Origin: Prevotellaceae bacterium
GTDB taxonomy: Bacteria; Bacteroidota; Bacteroidia; Bacteroidales; Bacteroidaceae
Assembly (NCBI GenBank): GCA_003150315.1
Contig: QAML01000078.1
Location: 1-54,212, forward strand
Length of the DNA stretch: 54,212 bases
Direction: 5' to 3'
Part shown: piece by piece, positions 35,386 to 43,544 of the stretch
Position numbering within the stretch: the stretch's first letter is position 1
How the letters are laid out: each line of letters starts with the position of its first letter
Position numbers and translations under genes: made by a program
The notes under the pieces: generated by a model
The model's database searches: none
What the model was told of the DNA's origin: nothing
What the model saw: the letters and a program-made list of their open reading frames with translations, nothing else

Positions 35386-36222
35386 TCAGTTTTCAAATTT
35401 CACGAGTTTCCAGCTTCCTTTATGCCTTACGAACTTAAACATGCTTGACATGCCGTTTGAATTTCCGCGAACCGAGACAACGCGCACGTTTTGGTTCTTT
35501 AATTTCAAACCATAATCTATGTTGAAGATGTCATAAGCGGGAAGTTCGGGATGAAACGCCGGCCATTGGTCGCTTTCAATGATTCCTTCTATCTTATTAT
35601 AATGATTGTCCTCATCAAAAGTGATGAAGTCTATCATTTCATTCAAATGCTCGCTTTGAAACACCGAATCTGCGGCAAAACGTTCGTAGAATTTCAAAAA
35701 GTCAGCATCGGGGTGCTTGTCTATCGAGGAATAATTTATACGATTCATGCGCCAGCAACCGTTTTCACGGGCAAAGACATACTGCTTACACTTCTTCTTG
35801 CTGAATCGGAGCCACTCCACTCTGACGGTATCGGGTCTCAGCGATATCAGATTGTTCAAATCTTTCTCGCCGTCAAGTATAATAATGTGCAGACTGTGTT
35901 TGTAATACAACTTTTCAAACTTCCAATCAATGCGATCCACAGTGCCGGCAAACTTTCCGTTTTCATATTTTCGCAGAGGAAAATCTGTTCGGCGGAATTG
36001 GAAGCTGCGGTTTGTGGTGTAGGAGTAAATGAAGTCCGCAAACAATTCGTCCACGGCAGGAGGCGGTGTGGTTTCGGTTGAATCTATTCCTATCGTGTCG
36101 GCATTGTTTTTCGCAGAATCTTCAACGGAGGCTTGCGTTTCCGACTCGGTTTTCGCCTGTTTGTTGTTTGTGCACGAGACTGCCGCCACCATCAAAAGCA
36201 GTCCCAAGTATAACTTCTTCAT
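35386..36222 (-). CDS. DUF4348-like lipoprotein
   Basis: The 278-residue protein has a lipoprotein signal (MKKLYLGLLLMVAAVSC, lipobox VSC), a Ser/Thr/Glu-rich linker to about residue 55 and a compact domain with DFIYSYTTNRSFQFRRTDFPLR, as in the Bacteroidota family DUF4348. Function unknown. It opens an operon with murB and the metallo-hydrolase and is divergent from pheS. Confidence 0.8.
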   Translation of the reverse strand: MKKLYLGLLLMVAAVSCTNNKQAKTESETQASVEDSAKNNADTIGIDSTETTPPPAVDELFADFIYSYTTNRSFQFRRTDFPLRKYENGKFAGTVDRIDWKFEKLYYKHSLHIIILDGEKDLNNLISLRPDTVRVEWLRFSKKKCKQYVFARENGCWRMNRINYSSIDKHPDADFLKFYERFAADSVFQSEHLNEMIDFITFDEDNHYNKIEGIIESDQWPAFHPELPAYDIFNIDYGLKLKNQNVRVVSVRGNSNGMSSMFKFVRHKGSWKLVKFEN

Positions 36223-36242
36223 TTCTTTTAGCTATTCACTTG

Positions 36243-36250
36243 CAAAAATA
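36243..36250 (-). promoter_or_regulatory. -7 element TATTTTTG of the DUF4348-murB operon
   Basis: The minus strand reads TATTTTTGC 21 bases before ATG 36222, divergent from the pheS promoter about 50 bases away. Confidence 0.55.
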
Positions 36251-36295
36251 AGCCTTTTATCCGTATTAACAGATTGTTGTTATACAGAAAATGGC

Positions 36296-36303
36296 TAACT
36301 TTG
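36296..36303 (+). promoter_or_regulatory. -7 element TAACTTTG of pheS
   Basis: TAACTTTGC lies 28 bases before ATG 36331, with TTGTTG at 36274-36279 about 19 bases upstream as the -33 element. It is one of the best promoters in the window. Confidence 0.7.
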
Positions 36304-36330
36304 CTTCAAAATTTGAAGAATAGGAACATC

Positions 36331-37350
36331 ATGATTATTGAGAAAATCCAACAGATTCTCGAAGAAGTTAAAACACTGAGCGCAAAAGATGCCAAGGACA
36401 TTGAGGCTTTGCGCATAAAATACTTGAGTAAGAAAGGCGAAATCAGTCAGCTTATGAACGAATTCCGTAACGTGGAGGCTGACAAGAAACGCGAAGTGGG
36501 CATGAAGATAAATGCTTTGAAACAAGCTGCTACCGAAAAAATCAACAGCCTGCGTGCAAACATGACAACTGCCGAAGAAACTTCATCGGATATAGACCTT
36601 ACTAGAACAGCATCGCCCGTAAAACTCGGCACACGCCACCCTCTGACGCTTGTAGAGAACCAAATCATAAACATTTTCGGAAGAATGGGATTTGTGTTGG
36701 CTCAAGGTCCGGAAGTAGAGGACGACTGGCACGTGTTTTCCTCTATGAATTTTCCCGCCGACCACCCTGCGCGCGACATGCAGGACACATTCTTTGTGGA
36801 AAGTCCAAACATATTGCTTAGAACTCACACAAGTTCCGTGCAAAGTCGTGTAATGGAACACAGCCAACCGCCAATAAGAGTAATCTGCCCGGGGCGTGTT
36901 TATCGCAACGAGGCTATCTCGGCTCGTGCCCACTGTTTCTTCCATCAGGTTGAAGGACTTTACATTGACAAACAGGTATCGTTTGCCGACTTGAAGCAGG
37001 TTCTGCTCACATTTGCTCGTGAAATGTTCGGAGCCGATACTAAAATTCGTCTGCGTCCTTCTTATTTCCCATTCACCGAACCGTCTGCCGAAATGGACAT
37101 CAGTTGCGACATTTGCGGCGGCAAAGGTTGTTCGTTCTGCAAGAACACAGGCTGGGTGGAAATCCTGGGATGCGGAATGGTAGACCCTGCAGTTCTCGAT
37201 GCCAACGGCATAGACTCAAAACAATATACGGGTTATGCCTTCGGAATGGGCGTAGAGAGAATCGCCAACCTCAAATACAAGGTTGACGACCTCAGACTTT
37301 TCTCTGAAAACGATGTAAGATTCCTTGAAGAATTCACATCTGCAAATTAA
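36331..37350 (+). CDS. pheS: Phenylalanyl-tRNA synthetase alpha subunit
   Basis: PheS charges tRNA-Phe together with PheT. The 339-residue protein has the N-terminal coiled coil (about 1-85), then class II motifs: HPLTLVENQI, FPADHPARDMQDTFFV, LLRTHTSSVQSRVM, RVYRNEAISARAHCFFHQVEGL (motif 2) and GFAFGMGVERI-type motif 3 as YAFGMGVERIANLKY. It carries CDICGGKGCSFCKNTGW, a Cys-rich insertion seen in some bacterial PheS. The frame is open to 36274, but the promoter and family start give ATG 36331. PheT is not adjacent. Confidence 0.96.
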   Translation: MIIEKIQQILEEVKTLSAKDAKDIEALRIKYLSKKGEISQLMNEFRNVEADKKREVGMKINALKQAATEKINSLRANMTTAEETSSDIDLTRTASPVKLGTRHPLTLVENQIINIFGRMGFVLAQGPEVEDDWHVFSSMNFPADHPARDMQDTFFVESPNILLRTHTSSVQSRVMEHSQPPIRVICPGRVYRNEAISARAHCFFHQVEGLYIDKQVSFADLKQVLLTFAREMFGADTKIRLRPSYFPFTEPSAEMDISCDICGGKGCSFCKNTGWVEILGCGMVDPAVLDANGIDSKQYTGYAFGMGVERIANLKYKVDDLRLFSENDVRFLEEFTSAN

Positions 37351-37386
37351 GTAAGGAAAGTAGCTCGCGACATAAGTTAAACAACA

Positions 37387-37424
37387 AAAAATGCCGGCAG
37401 GAACCCATCTCGCCGGCGTTTTTA
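37387..37424 (+). terminator. Intrinsic terminator of pheS
   Basis: AAATGCCGGC pairs with GCCGGCGTTT (one G-T pair), loop about 15 bases, followed by TTTTTATTTTCC. It begins about 37 bases past the pheS stop. Confidence 0.8.
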
Positions 37425-37475
37425 TTTTCCTTTTTATAAGTCCTTGTTTTTCAAATAATAAAAACGACGAAAAAC

Positions 37476-37536
37476 ATAAGGCATATATTTTAAAATACAA
37501 GGCACTTATTTTAAAATAAGTGCCTTGTATTTTTTC
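37476..37536. repeat. 21-bp-period palindromic repeat element, copy 6
   Basis: Modules at 37476 (ATAAGGCATATATTTT, a hybrid of the two types), 37497 (ACAAGGCACTTATTTT) and 37518 (AAGTGCCTTGTATTTT, inverted). Modules 2 and 3 pair perfectly. On the left, the reverse complement of 37425-37456 (TTTGAAAAACAAGGACTTATAAAAAGG) resembles the tails of other copies, so this copy is inverted. It lies between two convergent genes. Confidence 0.9.
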
Positions 37537-37623
37537 GCACATGCCGAATCGTATTTTACACAACAAAAACGGCATATTCCGCAACGGAAATCTGCCGCAA
37601 CACAGAGTGATTAAAAAGTAAAC

Positions 37624-38025
37624 TTATTTGTCATAATCTTCCTTGCACAGAGTGATGCTCACCAACTGTTTGTGTGAAGAAGCGGAATTATAGACATAGC
37701 GAAAACTCATCCCCTCGTCTTTTGCCCGTTTCAACTCTACGGAATTGGTAATCATGGAGAGCAATTGATTGCGAAACATCCCTATATTTCCCTGAACCAA
37801 CTTGGCATCGTCAATCTTGCCACTGAGTGTGTAATGATAGGAAAGGCAGCGCAATGTCTTTGAATAGGTCATGGAATCGAGCACCACCCCTTCGGAAATC
37901 TTCTTGGGACATTGTTTTTCGGTGAATTCCTCTGCCTGCTCCGCGCATTGGTCGTCAAACGAAGACTGACGACACGAAAATAACGTGAGAAGCAGCAACG
38001 GCAAAAACAGAAACAGACGCTTCAT
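37624..38025 (-). CDS. Hypothetical lipoprotein
   Basis: The 133-residue protein has a lipoprotein signal (MKRLFLFLPLLLLTLFSC). The mature part has three further cysteines (QCAEQAE, KQCPKK, LRCLSYHYTL) and one near the end (ITLCKEDYDK). I do not recognise a family. Its ATG overlaps the stop of the upstream small gene by 4 bases, so it belongs to the YtxH/holin-like operon and is its last gene. Confidence 0.75.
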   Translation of the reverse strand: MKRLFLFLPLLLLTLFSCRQSSFDDQCAEQAEEFTEKQCPKKISEGVVLDSMTYSKTLRCLSYHYTLSGKIDDAKLVQGNIGMFRNQLLSMITNSVELKRAKDEGMSFRYVYNSASSHKQLVSITLCKEDYDK

Positions 38026-38267
38026 CTTCGGCGAACAAGTTTTCTGACTCTTCCTATGATTTTCATTCCGAGCATCACGCCATCGTAAACAGCTACGACT
38101 CGGTCGAAGTTGTTAATTAATCCTCCGAAACGACCTGTTGCCTTTGGCGGTTCGAACAAGTTGCCCGTAAGCGTCTTTATTCTTTTTCCGCTTTTACGCA
38201 CATCAGCCAAAGCCTCGTCGCGTTTTACGAGAATATCATTGAGAGTGAGCTTCATTCTATCAGTCAT
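38022..38267 (-). CDS. Small basic hypothetical protein
   Basis: The 81-residue protein is basic, with a hydrophobic C-terminal part (FDRVVAVYDGVMLGMKIIGRV) ending in RKLVRRR. The N-terminal part (LTLNDILVKRDEALADVRKSGKRIK) is likely helical. It overlaps the lipoprotein gene by 4 bases and the holin-like gene by 8. No family recognised. It may be a membrane-peripheral partner of the two small membrane proteins. Confidence 0.65.
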   Translation of the reverse strand: MTDRMKLTLNDILVKRDEALADVRKSGKRIKTLTGNLFEPPKATGRFGGLINNFDRVVAVYDGVMLGMKIIGRVRKLVRRR

Positions 38268-38622
38268 TGTTTCCGCTTAAAAACAAATTGCCGAGAAAAT
38301 TCACAATCGGTGTGGTAATCCACCGGGAGCGATTGACGTACACAACAATTGCCAGCACAACGAAAAACGCCGCCACCGACGCATAGCCCAATGTGAGACT
38401 TCCCGTAAGGTCTCCCACAAGCGAAGCCATGCAAAAGGCAATCAAAATAAAAGCAACCGCACCGATCAGGAACATAATCATTCCCAAAATCAGTGCGGAA
38501 AGCAAAATCACAAGTTTTGAGACGCACTCCAACCCGACATACTTCTTTTGCAGCTCGAAATAGTTTTTTATTTCAGCCACAAGCTCTTCGATTGTCTTTA
38601 TGTTCTTATCGCCGGAAAACAT
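38260..38622 (-). CDS. Holin/YqjE-like small membrane protein
   Basis: The 120-residue protein has two transmembrane helices (about 38-62, LVILLSALILGMIMFLIGAV, and 75-98, GYASVAAFFVVLAIVVYV) after an amphipathic helix. It fits the phage-holin-superfamily/YqjE group of small membrane proteins that sit next to YtxH in many bacteria. No phage genes are near, so holin is a family name only. It lies 15 bases after the YtxH-like gene. Confidence 0.75.
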   Translation of the reverse strand: MFSGDKNIKTIEELVAEIKNYFELQKKYVGLECVSKLVILLSALILGMIMFLIGAVAFILIAFCMASLVGDLTGSLTLGYASVAAFFVVLAIVVYVNRSRWITTPIVNFLGNLFLSGNND

Positions 38623-38637
38623 CTCAAAAATCTTTTA

Positions 38638-38844
38638 TCAGTTGTCAGCAGATTTCAATTCGTCTGCAATGTCGTCAACAAGATCATTCATCTGCTTGCG
38701 ATCAAGACGTATGCCGCGCTTCTGCAAAGCTTCGATGATTCTTTCACGGGTATCCTCGCCTTTTTCAGGAGCGAAAAGAATTCCACAAGCAGCACCCACA
38801 GCGGCACCACCCAAAAAAGCTGCCAAAATACTTAAACCTTTCAT
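38638..38844 (-). CDS. YtxH-like general stress protein
   Basis: The 68-residue protein has a Gly/Ala-rich transmembrane helix (LAAFLGGAAVGAACGILFAP) followed by EKGEDTRERI and a charged helix, the YtxH pattern. The opening gene of a four-gene minus-strand operon. Such proteins are induced by general stress in Firmicutes; the role here is unknown. Confidence 0.85.
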   Translation of the reverse strand: MKGLSILAAFLGGAAVGAACGILFAPEKGEDTRERIIEALQKRGIRLDRKQMNDLVDDIADELKSADN

Positions 38845-38877
38845 GATCTAATAATTTTATTTGTTTGTAACTCGTTT

Positions 38878-38885
38878 CAAAAGTA
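38878..38885 (-). promoter_or_regulatory. -7 element TACTTTTG of the YtxH operon
   Basis: The minus strand reads TACTTTTG 34 bases before ATG 38844, matching TAnnTTTG. Confidence 0.55.
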
Positions 38886-39000
38886 GCGATTTTCCGCGAA
38901 TGAAACACAATAAAAACACCACTTTATTGGTTTTTCTACTACATTTCCGGTTTTTTAATATTCTTTATTGTCAAAACAGGCTTATTCAAAATAAAAATCG

Positions 39001-39008
39001 TAACTTTG
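39001..39008 (+). promoter_or_regulatory. -7 element TAACTTTG of the SPOR lipoprotein gene
   Basis: TAACTTTG lies 87 bases before ATG 39095, giving a leader of about 80 nt that contains a small stem (GATGCCGAAAGGCATTG region, GCC-GAAA-GGC) at 39021-39037. Confidence 0.55.
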
Positions 39009-39094
39009 TAGCGCATGTACGATGCCGAAAGGCATTGACGGCAAATTTAGACAACGAAATAAACTTAACTCACAAAATCAAGTATCAAACCATC

Positions 39095-39580
39095 ATGAAA
39101 AAGTATGTAGCCATAGCTTTGAGTTTGTTTACAGCCATAGCTTTCACTTCCTGCAAATCTCAGGAATCAGCCTATAAGAAAGCATACGAAAAGGCTAAAC
39201 AACAGCAAACAGTGGAACAACAGCAGCCGCAACAAACCACAGTGGCAGTACAACCCACACAACCCGCAACAACAGTAACCACAACTCCCGCTCCCACACA
39301 CGCCGATGCAAATGTAAGAAGCGAAAGTGTTCAGCTCATTGACGGTGCAGGTTTGAAAACATACAGCGTTGTTTGCGGCAGCTTCTCGCTCAAAGCAAAC
39401 GCACAGGGACTTCAGCAAAAACTCAAAAACCAAGGCTACGAAGCACAAATTGCACTAAATCCGCAGCGCAAGTTCTATCGCGTGATTGCAACCACTTTCG
39501 ACGATCTAAGCTCGGCAGTATCTTCACGCAACAAACTTCGCAATTCATACTCCGACGCTTGGTTGCTCTACAACAAATAA
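39095..39580 (+). CDS. SPOR-domain lipoprotein
   Basis: The 161-residue protein has a lipoprotein signal (MKKYVAIALSLFTAIAFTSC), a Gln/Thr/Pro-rich linker (about 35-80) and a C-terminal SPOR domain (about 90-160: KTYSVVCGSFSLKANAQGLQ, FYRVIATTFDD). SPOR domains bind denuded peptidoglycan at division sites, so it likely acts at the septum or in wall binding. The frame stays open to 38861, but only ATG 39095 gives the lipoprotein signal. A terminator follows it. Confidence 0.88.
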   Translation: MKKYVAIALSLFTAIAFTSCKSQESAYKKAYEKAKQQQTVEQQQPQQTTVAVQPTQPATTVTTTPAPTHADANVRSESVQLIDGAGLKTYSVVCGSFSLKANAQGLQQKLKNQGYEAQIALNPQRKFYRVIATTFDDLSSAVSSRNKLRNSYSDAWLLYNK

Positions 39581-39602
39581 GAATTTAGTTTATACAAATA
39601 AC

Positions 39603-39642
39603 ATTTTATGCGCTTCGCCTGAACGGCGAGGCGCATAAAAAT
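39603..39642 (+). terminator. Intrinsic terminator of the SPOR lipoprotein gene
   Basis: ATTTTATGCGCTTCGCC pairs with GGCGAGGCGCATAAAAAT (one G-T pair), with a loop of about 5 bases. It is nearly symmetric, so it can end transcripts from both sides. Confidence 0.88.
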
Positions 39643-39723
39643 TATAGTCAATTCTATTTGCGGGATTTAATGCACGGCATCCCGCAGTCATAACATACGA
39701 CAAATCTCAAAAAAGCCCTTATC

Positions 39724-39909
39724 ATGTTAGGAATGCCCGAAATCATTATCATAGCCATTGTAGTGCTCGTTTTATTCGGCGGAAAAAAGCTCCCGGAACT
39801 CATGCACGGTGTGGGAAAAGGAATTCGTGATTTCAAAAAAGGAATGAACGGAATAGAAGACGAAATAAAAAAAGACATAGACCTGAACGACACGCCCGAA
39901 AAGAAATGA
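39724..39909 (+). CDS. tatA: Twin-arginine translocase subunit TatA
   Basis: The 61-residue protein has the TatA pattern: short N-terminal transmembrane helix (EIIIIAIVVLVLF), then FGGKKLPELMHGVGKGIRDFKKG amphipathic helix and an acidic tail. It forms the export pore of the Tat pathway for folded, usually cofactor-bearing, proteins. It overlaps tatC by 4 bases (ATGA). No tatB gene is present, as in other minimal TatAC systems. Confidence 0.95.
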   Translation: MLGMPEIIIIAIVVLVLFGGKKLPELMHGVGKGIRDFKKGMNGIEDEIKKDIDLNDTPEKK

Positions 39910-40757
39910 CATCGACCACAAACGAAAATTCCGAAGTACGGCAAAACGTAGATGAGAGCAGCAATCTCCCGGAAATGACATTTTGGGACCACCTCGAAGC
40001 TTTGAGGTGGATGCTTGTAAGATCATTTATCGCAATAGCCATATTGGTTATCGGCGGATTTGCTTTCATTCCCTGGCTTTTCCAGCACATAATAATGGCT
40101 CCTTGTCGCAATGATTTCTTCCTTTACAAGTTTCTTGCAAAATTAGGTTCATTCGTACCGTTCACTCCCGACGAATTTGTTGAGCCGTTCAACGTAAACA
40201 TAATAAACATAAAACTGCCATCGCAGTTCTTTCTGCAAGTATCGCTCTCTTTTTGGTTCGCATTGCTCGTGGCTTTTCCTTATATCGTTTTCGAAATATG
40301 GAGATTCGTTTGTCCTGCACTTTACAAGAACGAAAGAAGACGCACCGAAAGAGCTTTCATTTTCGGAACCGTGATGTTTTTCATGGGATGCTTCGTGGGA
40401 TACGCTCTTGTATTTCCTCTAACGCTAAGATTTCTATACACATACCAGATAAGCCCGGAAATAACAAATCAACTTTCACTAGATTCGTATATGAGCAACT
40501 TCCTTATGCTCGTATTCATGATGGGAATAATTTTCGAACTTCCGTTGGTTTCGGCACTGCTGTCAAAAATAGGTTTGCTCAACCGTTCGTTCTTCAAGCA
40601 ATACAGAAAACATGCCATAGTGGTGCTTCTGATAGTTGCCGCCGTTATAACGCCGTCGTCAGACCCGTTCACTCTAATGGCAGTATTCTTACCTATATAT
40701 ATATTGTGGGAATTTAGCGCGATACTCGTAAAACCCGCACCTAAAAACGAAGATTGA
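39906..40757 (+). CDS. tatC: Twin-arginine translocase subunit TatC
   Basis: The 283-residue protein has six transmembrane helices and the TatC hallmark TFWDHLEALRWMLVRSFIAI at the N-terminus, with FVCPALYKNERRR and FPLTLRFLYTY in the middle. TatC recognises the twin-arginine signal peptide. It starts inside the tatA stop. The Tat-signal oxidoreductase 1.3 kb downstream is a likely substrate. Confidence 0.95.
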   Translation: MTSTTNENSEVRQNVDESSNLPEMTFWDHLEALRWMLVRSFIAIAILVIGGFAFIPWLFQHIIMAPCRNDFFLYKFLAKLGSFVPFTPDEFVEPFNVNIINIKLPSQFFLQVSLSFWFALLVAFPYIVFEIWRFVCPALYKNERRRTERAFIFGTVMFFMGCFVGYALVFPLTLRFLYTYQISPEITNQLSLDSYMSNFLMLVFMMGIIFELPLVSALLSKIGLLNRSFFKQYRKHAIVVLLIVAAVITPSSDPFTLMAVFLPIYILWEFSAILVKPAPKNED

Positions 40758-40903
40758 CAAGTTTTACATTTCCAAAGTACAAAAAATCCAAGAAAAAGTA
40801 AAAAAAGCAGGGACAATTCGGCTTATACTAAAAGAAATATGTACTTTTACACTCGGATTTTAAGAGAATTTTGAAAGAAAGAAGATAGATACGTACGAAT
40901 AAT

Positions 40904-41983
40904 ATGGGTTCAAAAAAGAAAATAGGCTTGATAGGTTTTGGACGCATGGGTGCTAAATATCTGCACTATTTGCAAGCTTGCCCCGATTGGGAAGTTGCAT
41001 ATATTTGTGATGTGGACGAGAATGCACGAAACTATGCAAAAAAACTGTCGCCGAACTCTACAATAGTCGCTAACGAAGAGGAAATATTTGAAGATAAAAA
41101 CGTTGATGCCGTAGCTCTTTGCACTCTTGCAAACTTCCGACACGAGCAAATACAGAAAGCCGTAAAGTATGGCAAACACATCATCTCAGAAAAGCCAATA
41201 GGCGATACACTCGAAAGAGAATGGAAATCTGTAAAAGCAGTTGAGAACTCCGGAGTACTTGCCACGGTAAATCTTTATCTCCGCAATTCTTGGTATCATA
41301 GCAAGATGAAGCAATATATAAAGGACGGCGAACTTGGAGAACTTGCCATAATACGTGTTTGTCACATGACACCCGGTCTTGCTCCCGGAGAAGGACATGA
41401 ATATGAGGGTCCTGCTTTCCACGACTGCGGAATGCACTACGTTGATATAGCACGTTGGTATGCCGAGTCGGAATATAAGACATGGCATTCTCAAGGCATG
41501 AGAATGTGGAATTATAAAGACCCATGGTGGATACAATGCCACGGAACATTCGAAAACGGAATAGTGTTTGACATAACTCAAGGTTTCGTGTACGGACAAC
41601 TTGCAAAAGAGCAGACTCACCTTTCATACGTTGACTTGATAGGAACAAAAGGAATTGTACGCATGACCCACGACTTCAAAACCGCAGTAGTGGATCTTCA
41701 CGGAATAAACAATACAATTCTTACTCGTTTGCCTTTCGGCGGAAAAAACATTGACACAATGTGTAACCGTTTTGCAAAAAGTATAAACGACGGAAAACTT
41801 GACCCACAACTTCCCACGCTTCGCGACTCGGCTATAGCTTCGGAATACGCTTGGAAGTTTTTCGAAAATAGTAAGGAACATGATCTTCCTGCTATTGGAA
41901 ATTTGGAAACACTTGAGCTGATTCGTGAACATCGCCGCAATTTGAAAGACGGATATGGTCTTTTGCATCGCAGAGAATTCTAA
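40904..41983 (+). CDS. Gfo/Idh/MocA oxidoreductase, cytosolic
   Basis: The 359-residue NAD(P)-dependent enzyme has a Rossmann fold at its very N-terminus (KIGLIGFGRMGAKYLHYL), the EKPIGDTLE motif (E-K-P) near residue 100 and FHDCGMHYVDIARWY near 185, whose Asp and His fit the catalytic DxxxH position. No signal peptide. It opens the 3-keto-glycoside-type cluster. It may reduce or isomerise the sugar product inside the cell, but which step it performs is not decided by the sequence. It is 146 bases downstream of tatC. Confidence 0.9.
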   Translation: MGSKKKIGLIGFGRMGAKYLHYLQACPDWEVAYICDVDENARNYAKKLSPNSTIVANEEEIFEDKNVDAVALCTLANFRHEQIQKAVKYGKHIISEKPIGDTLEREWKSVKAVENSGVLATVNLYLRNSWYHSKMKQYIKDGELGELAIIRVCHMTPGLAPGEGHEYEGPAFHDCGMHYVDIARWYAESEYKTWHSQGMRMWNYKDPWWIQCHGTFENGIVFDITQGFVYGQLAKEQTHLSYVDLIGTKGIVRMTHDFKTAVVDLHGINNTILTRLPFGGKNIDTMCNRFAKSINDGKLDPQLPTLRDSAIASEYAWKFFENSKEHDLPAIGNLETLELIREHRRNLKDGYGLLHRREF

Positions 41984-42037
41984 AAAAAAGAAACAACATA
42001 ACAATAACAACATAATTAAGTAACTAACCTAAAAATT

Positions 42038-43522
42038 ATGGCAAAAATCTCAAGACGCGACTTCCTCAAAAAGGGAAGCGCAGCTATGGCGGGTATGATT
42101 ATCGCGCCAAGCATCGTGCCAAGTTCTGTTCTTGGCAAAACTTACGGACACAAATCTCCAAGCGATAAGCTTAACATTCTTGGCGTAGGTGTCGGTGGTC
42201 GTGGTGCAAGCGACCTCGCAGAAATGGAAACCGAAAACATTATCGGTCTTTGCGATGTTGACTGGAAGTATGCAAAACACATCTTCGACAAATATCCTAA
42301 GGCAAAACGCTACAAGGATTGGCGCAAAATGTATGACGAGATGCTTAAGAGCGCAGATGCAGTTATGGTAGCTACTGCAGACCATACTCACTGCATTATC
42401 GCAGCAAATGCAATTATGGCAGGCAAACACGTTTACGTAGAGAAACCTATGACTCTCTATGTTTATGAATCTCGTTTACTCACCATGCTTGCAAAGAAAT
42501 ATAAAGTTGCAACCCAAATGGGTAACCAGGGAGCTTCGAGCGCAGGAACCCGTCAGGCTATTAATTGGTTGTGGAACGGAGAAATCGGCGAAGTAACACG
42601 CGTAGACTCTTTCACTAACCGTCCTATTTGGCCGCAAGGAATTCCTACTCCGAAAGAAAAAGACCCGATTCCTGACACTCTTGACTGGGACAACTTCATA
42701 GGTCCGGCTAAATATCGCGATTACAATTCTATTTATACTCCCTGGAACTTCCGTGGCTGGTGGGATTTCGGAAGCGGCGCACTCGGTGATATGGCAAATC
42801 ATATCCTTCAGGTTGCTTCCAAAGGTTTGAACCTTGGTTATCCCGATGAGGTTATCGGTAGTTCTACTATGTTGATGACGGATTCTTGTCCTTCTGCAGA
42901 GAAGATTACATATCACTTCCCCGCTCGCGACAACATGAAGAAAATGGCATGCCCGCCTGTAGTACTTAACTGGTATGACGGTGGCATTACGCCCGAGCTT
43001 CCTTTCGATATGCCCGCAGACAAACATTTCGACGAAAACGGTGTTACCGTTTATTACGGAACAAAAGACACTATGGTTGTTGGTACTTATGGTTACAATC
43101 CGTTCCTTGTTTCCGGTCGCAATCCGAAAGTTCCCGAGCTACAGCGTATCGTAAAAAACGACAATCACCAGCAAGATTGGATTCGTGCTTGCAAGGAAAG
43201 CCCAGAAAACCGCGTTCCTTCAGCTTCGGATTTCAGCGAGTCAGGACCGTTGAACGAAATGGTAGTAATGGGATGCGCAGCCGTTCGTTTGCAAGAATTG
43301 CATCAGTGGCTTAAGTGGGATGGCAAGAACATGAAGTTCACAAACATTCCTGCCGGCGCAAAAATCCGCAGCATCATAGAAGACAAATTCCATATTCATG
43401 ACGGACACCCGACATTCGATCGCAAATACAGCGACCCCGTGGACGCAAACGAATATGCAGCACATCTTATCAAACCTGTTTATCGTGAAGGTTGGACATT
43501 GCCTGAACTTCCTAAACTTTAA
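42038..43522 (+). CDS. Gfo/Idh/MocA oxidoreductase with twin-arginine signal
   Basis: The 494-residue protein starts with a Tat signal (SRRDFLKKGSAAMAGMIIAP) and then has the Rossmann motif (LNILGVGVGGRGASDLAEM), YVEKPMTLYVYESR near residue 140 and GDMANHILQVASKG near 250. Tat export is expected because the enzyme carries a tightly bound NAD(P) and must fold first. It likely oxidises a glycoside at C3 in the periplasm, as proposed for homologues in 3-keto-glycoside clusters. It lies 54 bases after the first oxidoreductase. Confidence 0.93.
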   Translation: MAKISRRDFLKKGSAAMAGMIIAPSIVPSSVLGKTYGHKSPSDKLNILGVGVGGRGASDLAEMETENIIGLCDVDWKYAKHIFDKYPKAKRYKDWRKMYDEMLKSADAVMVATADHTHCIIAANAIMAGKHVYVEKPMTLYVYESRLLTMLAKKYKVATQMGNQGASSAGTRQAINWLWNGEIGEVTRVDSFTNRPIWPQGIPTPKEKDPIPDTLDWDNFIGPAKYRDYNSIYTPWNFRGWWDFGSGALGDMANHILQVASKGLNLGYPDEVIGSSTMLMTDSCPSAEKITYHFPARDNMKKMACPPVVLNWYDGGITPELPFDMPADKHFDENGVTVYYGTKDTMVVGTYGYNPFLVSGRNPKVPELQRIVKNDNHQQDWIRACKESPENRVPSASDFSESGPLNEMVVMGCAAVRLQELHQWLKWDGKNMKFTNIPAGAKIRSIIEDKFHIHDGHPTFDRKYSDPVDANEYAAHLIKPVYREGWTLPELPKL

Positions 43523-43544
43523 TCAATACAAAAACAGAACAACA

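Noticed and set aside
38260..38622. A prophage remnant because of the holin-like protein
   Set aside because: No phage genes are near and the neighbour YtxH indicates a chromosomal stress-type operon.
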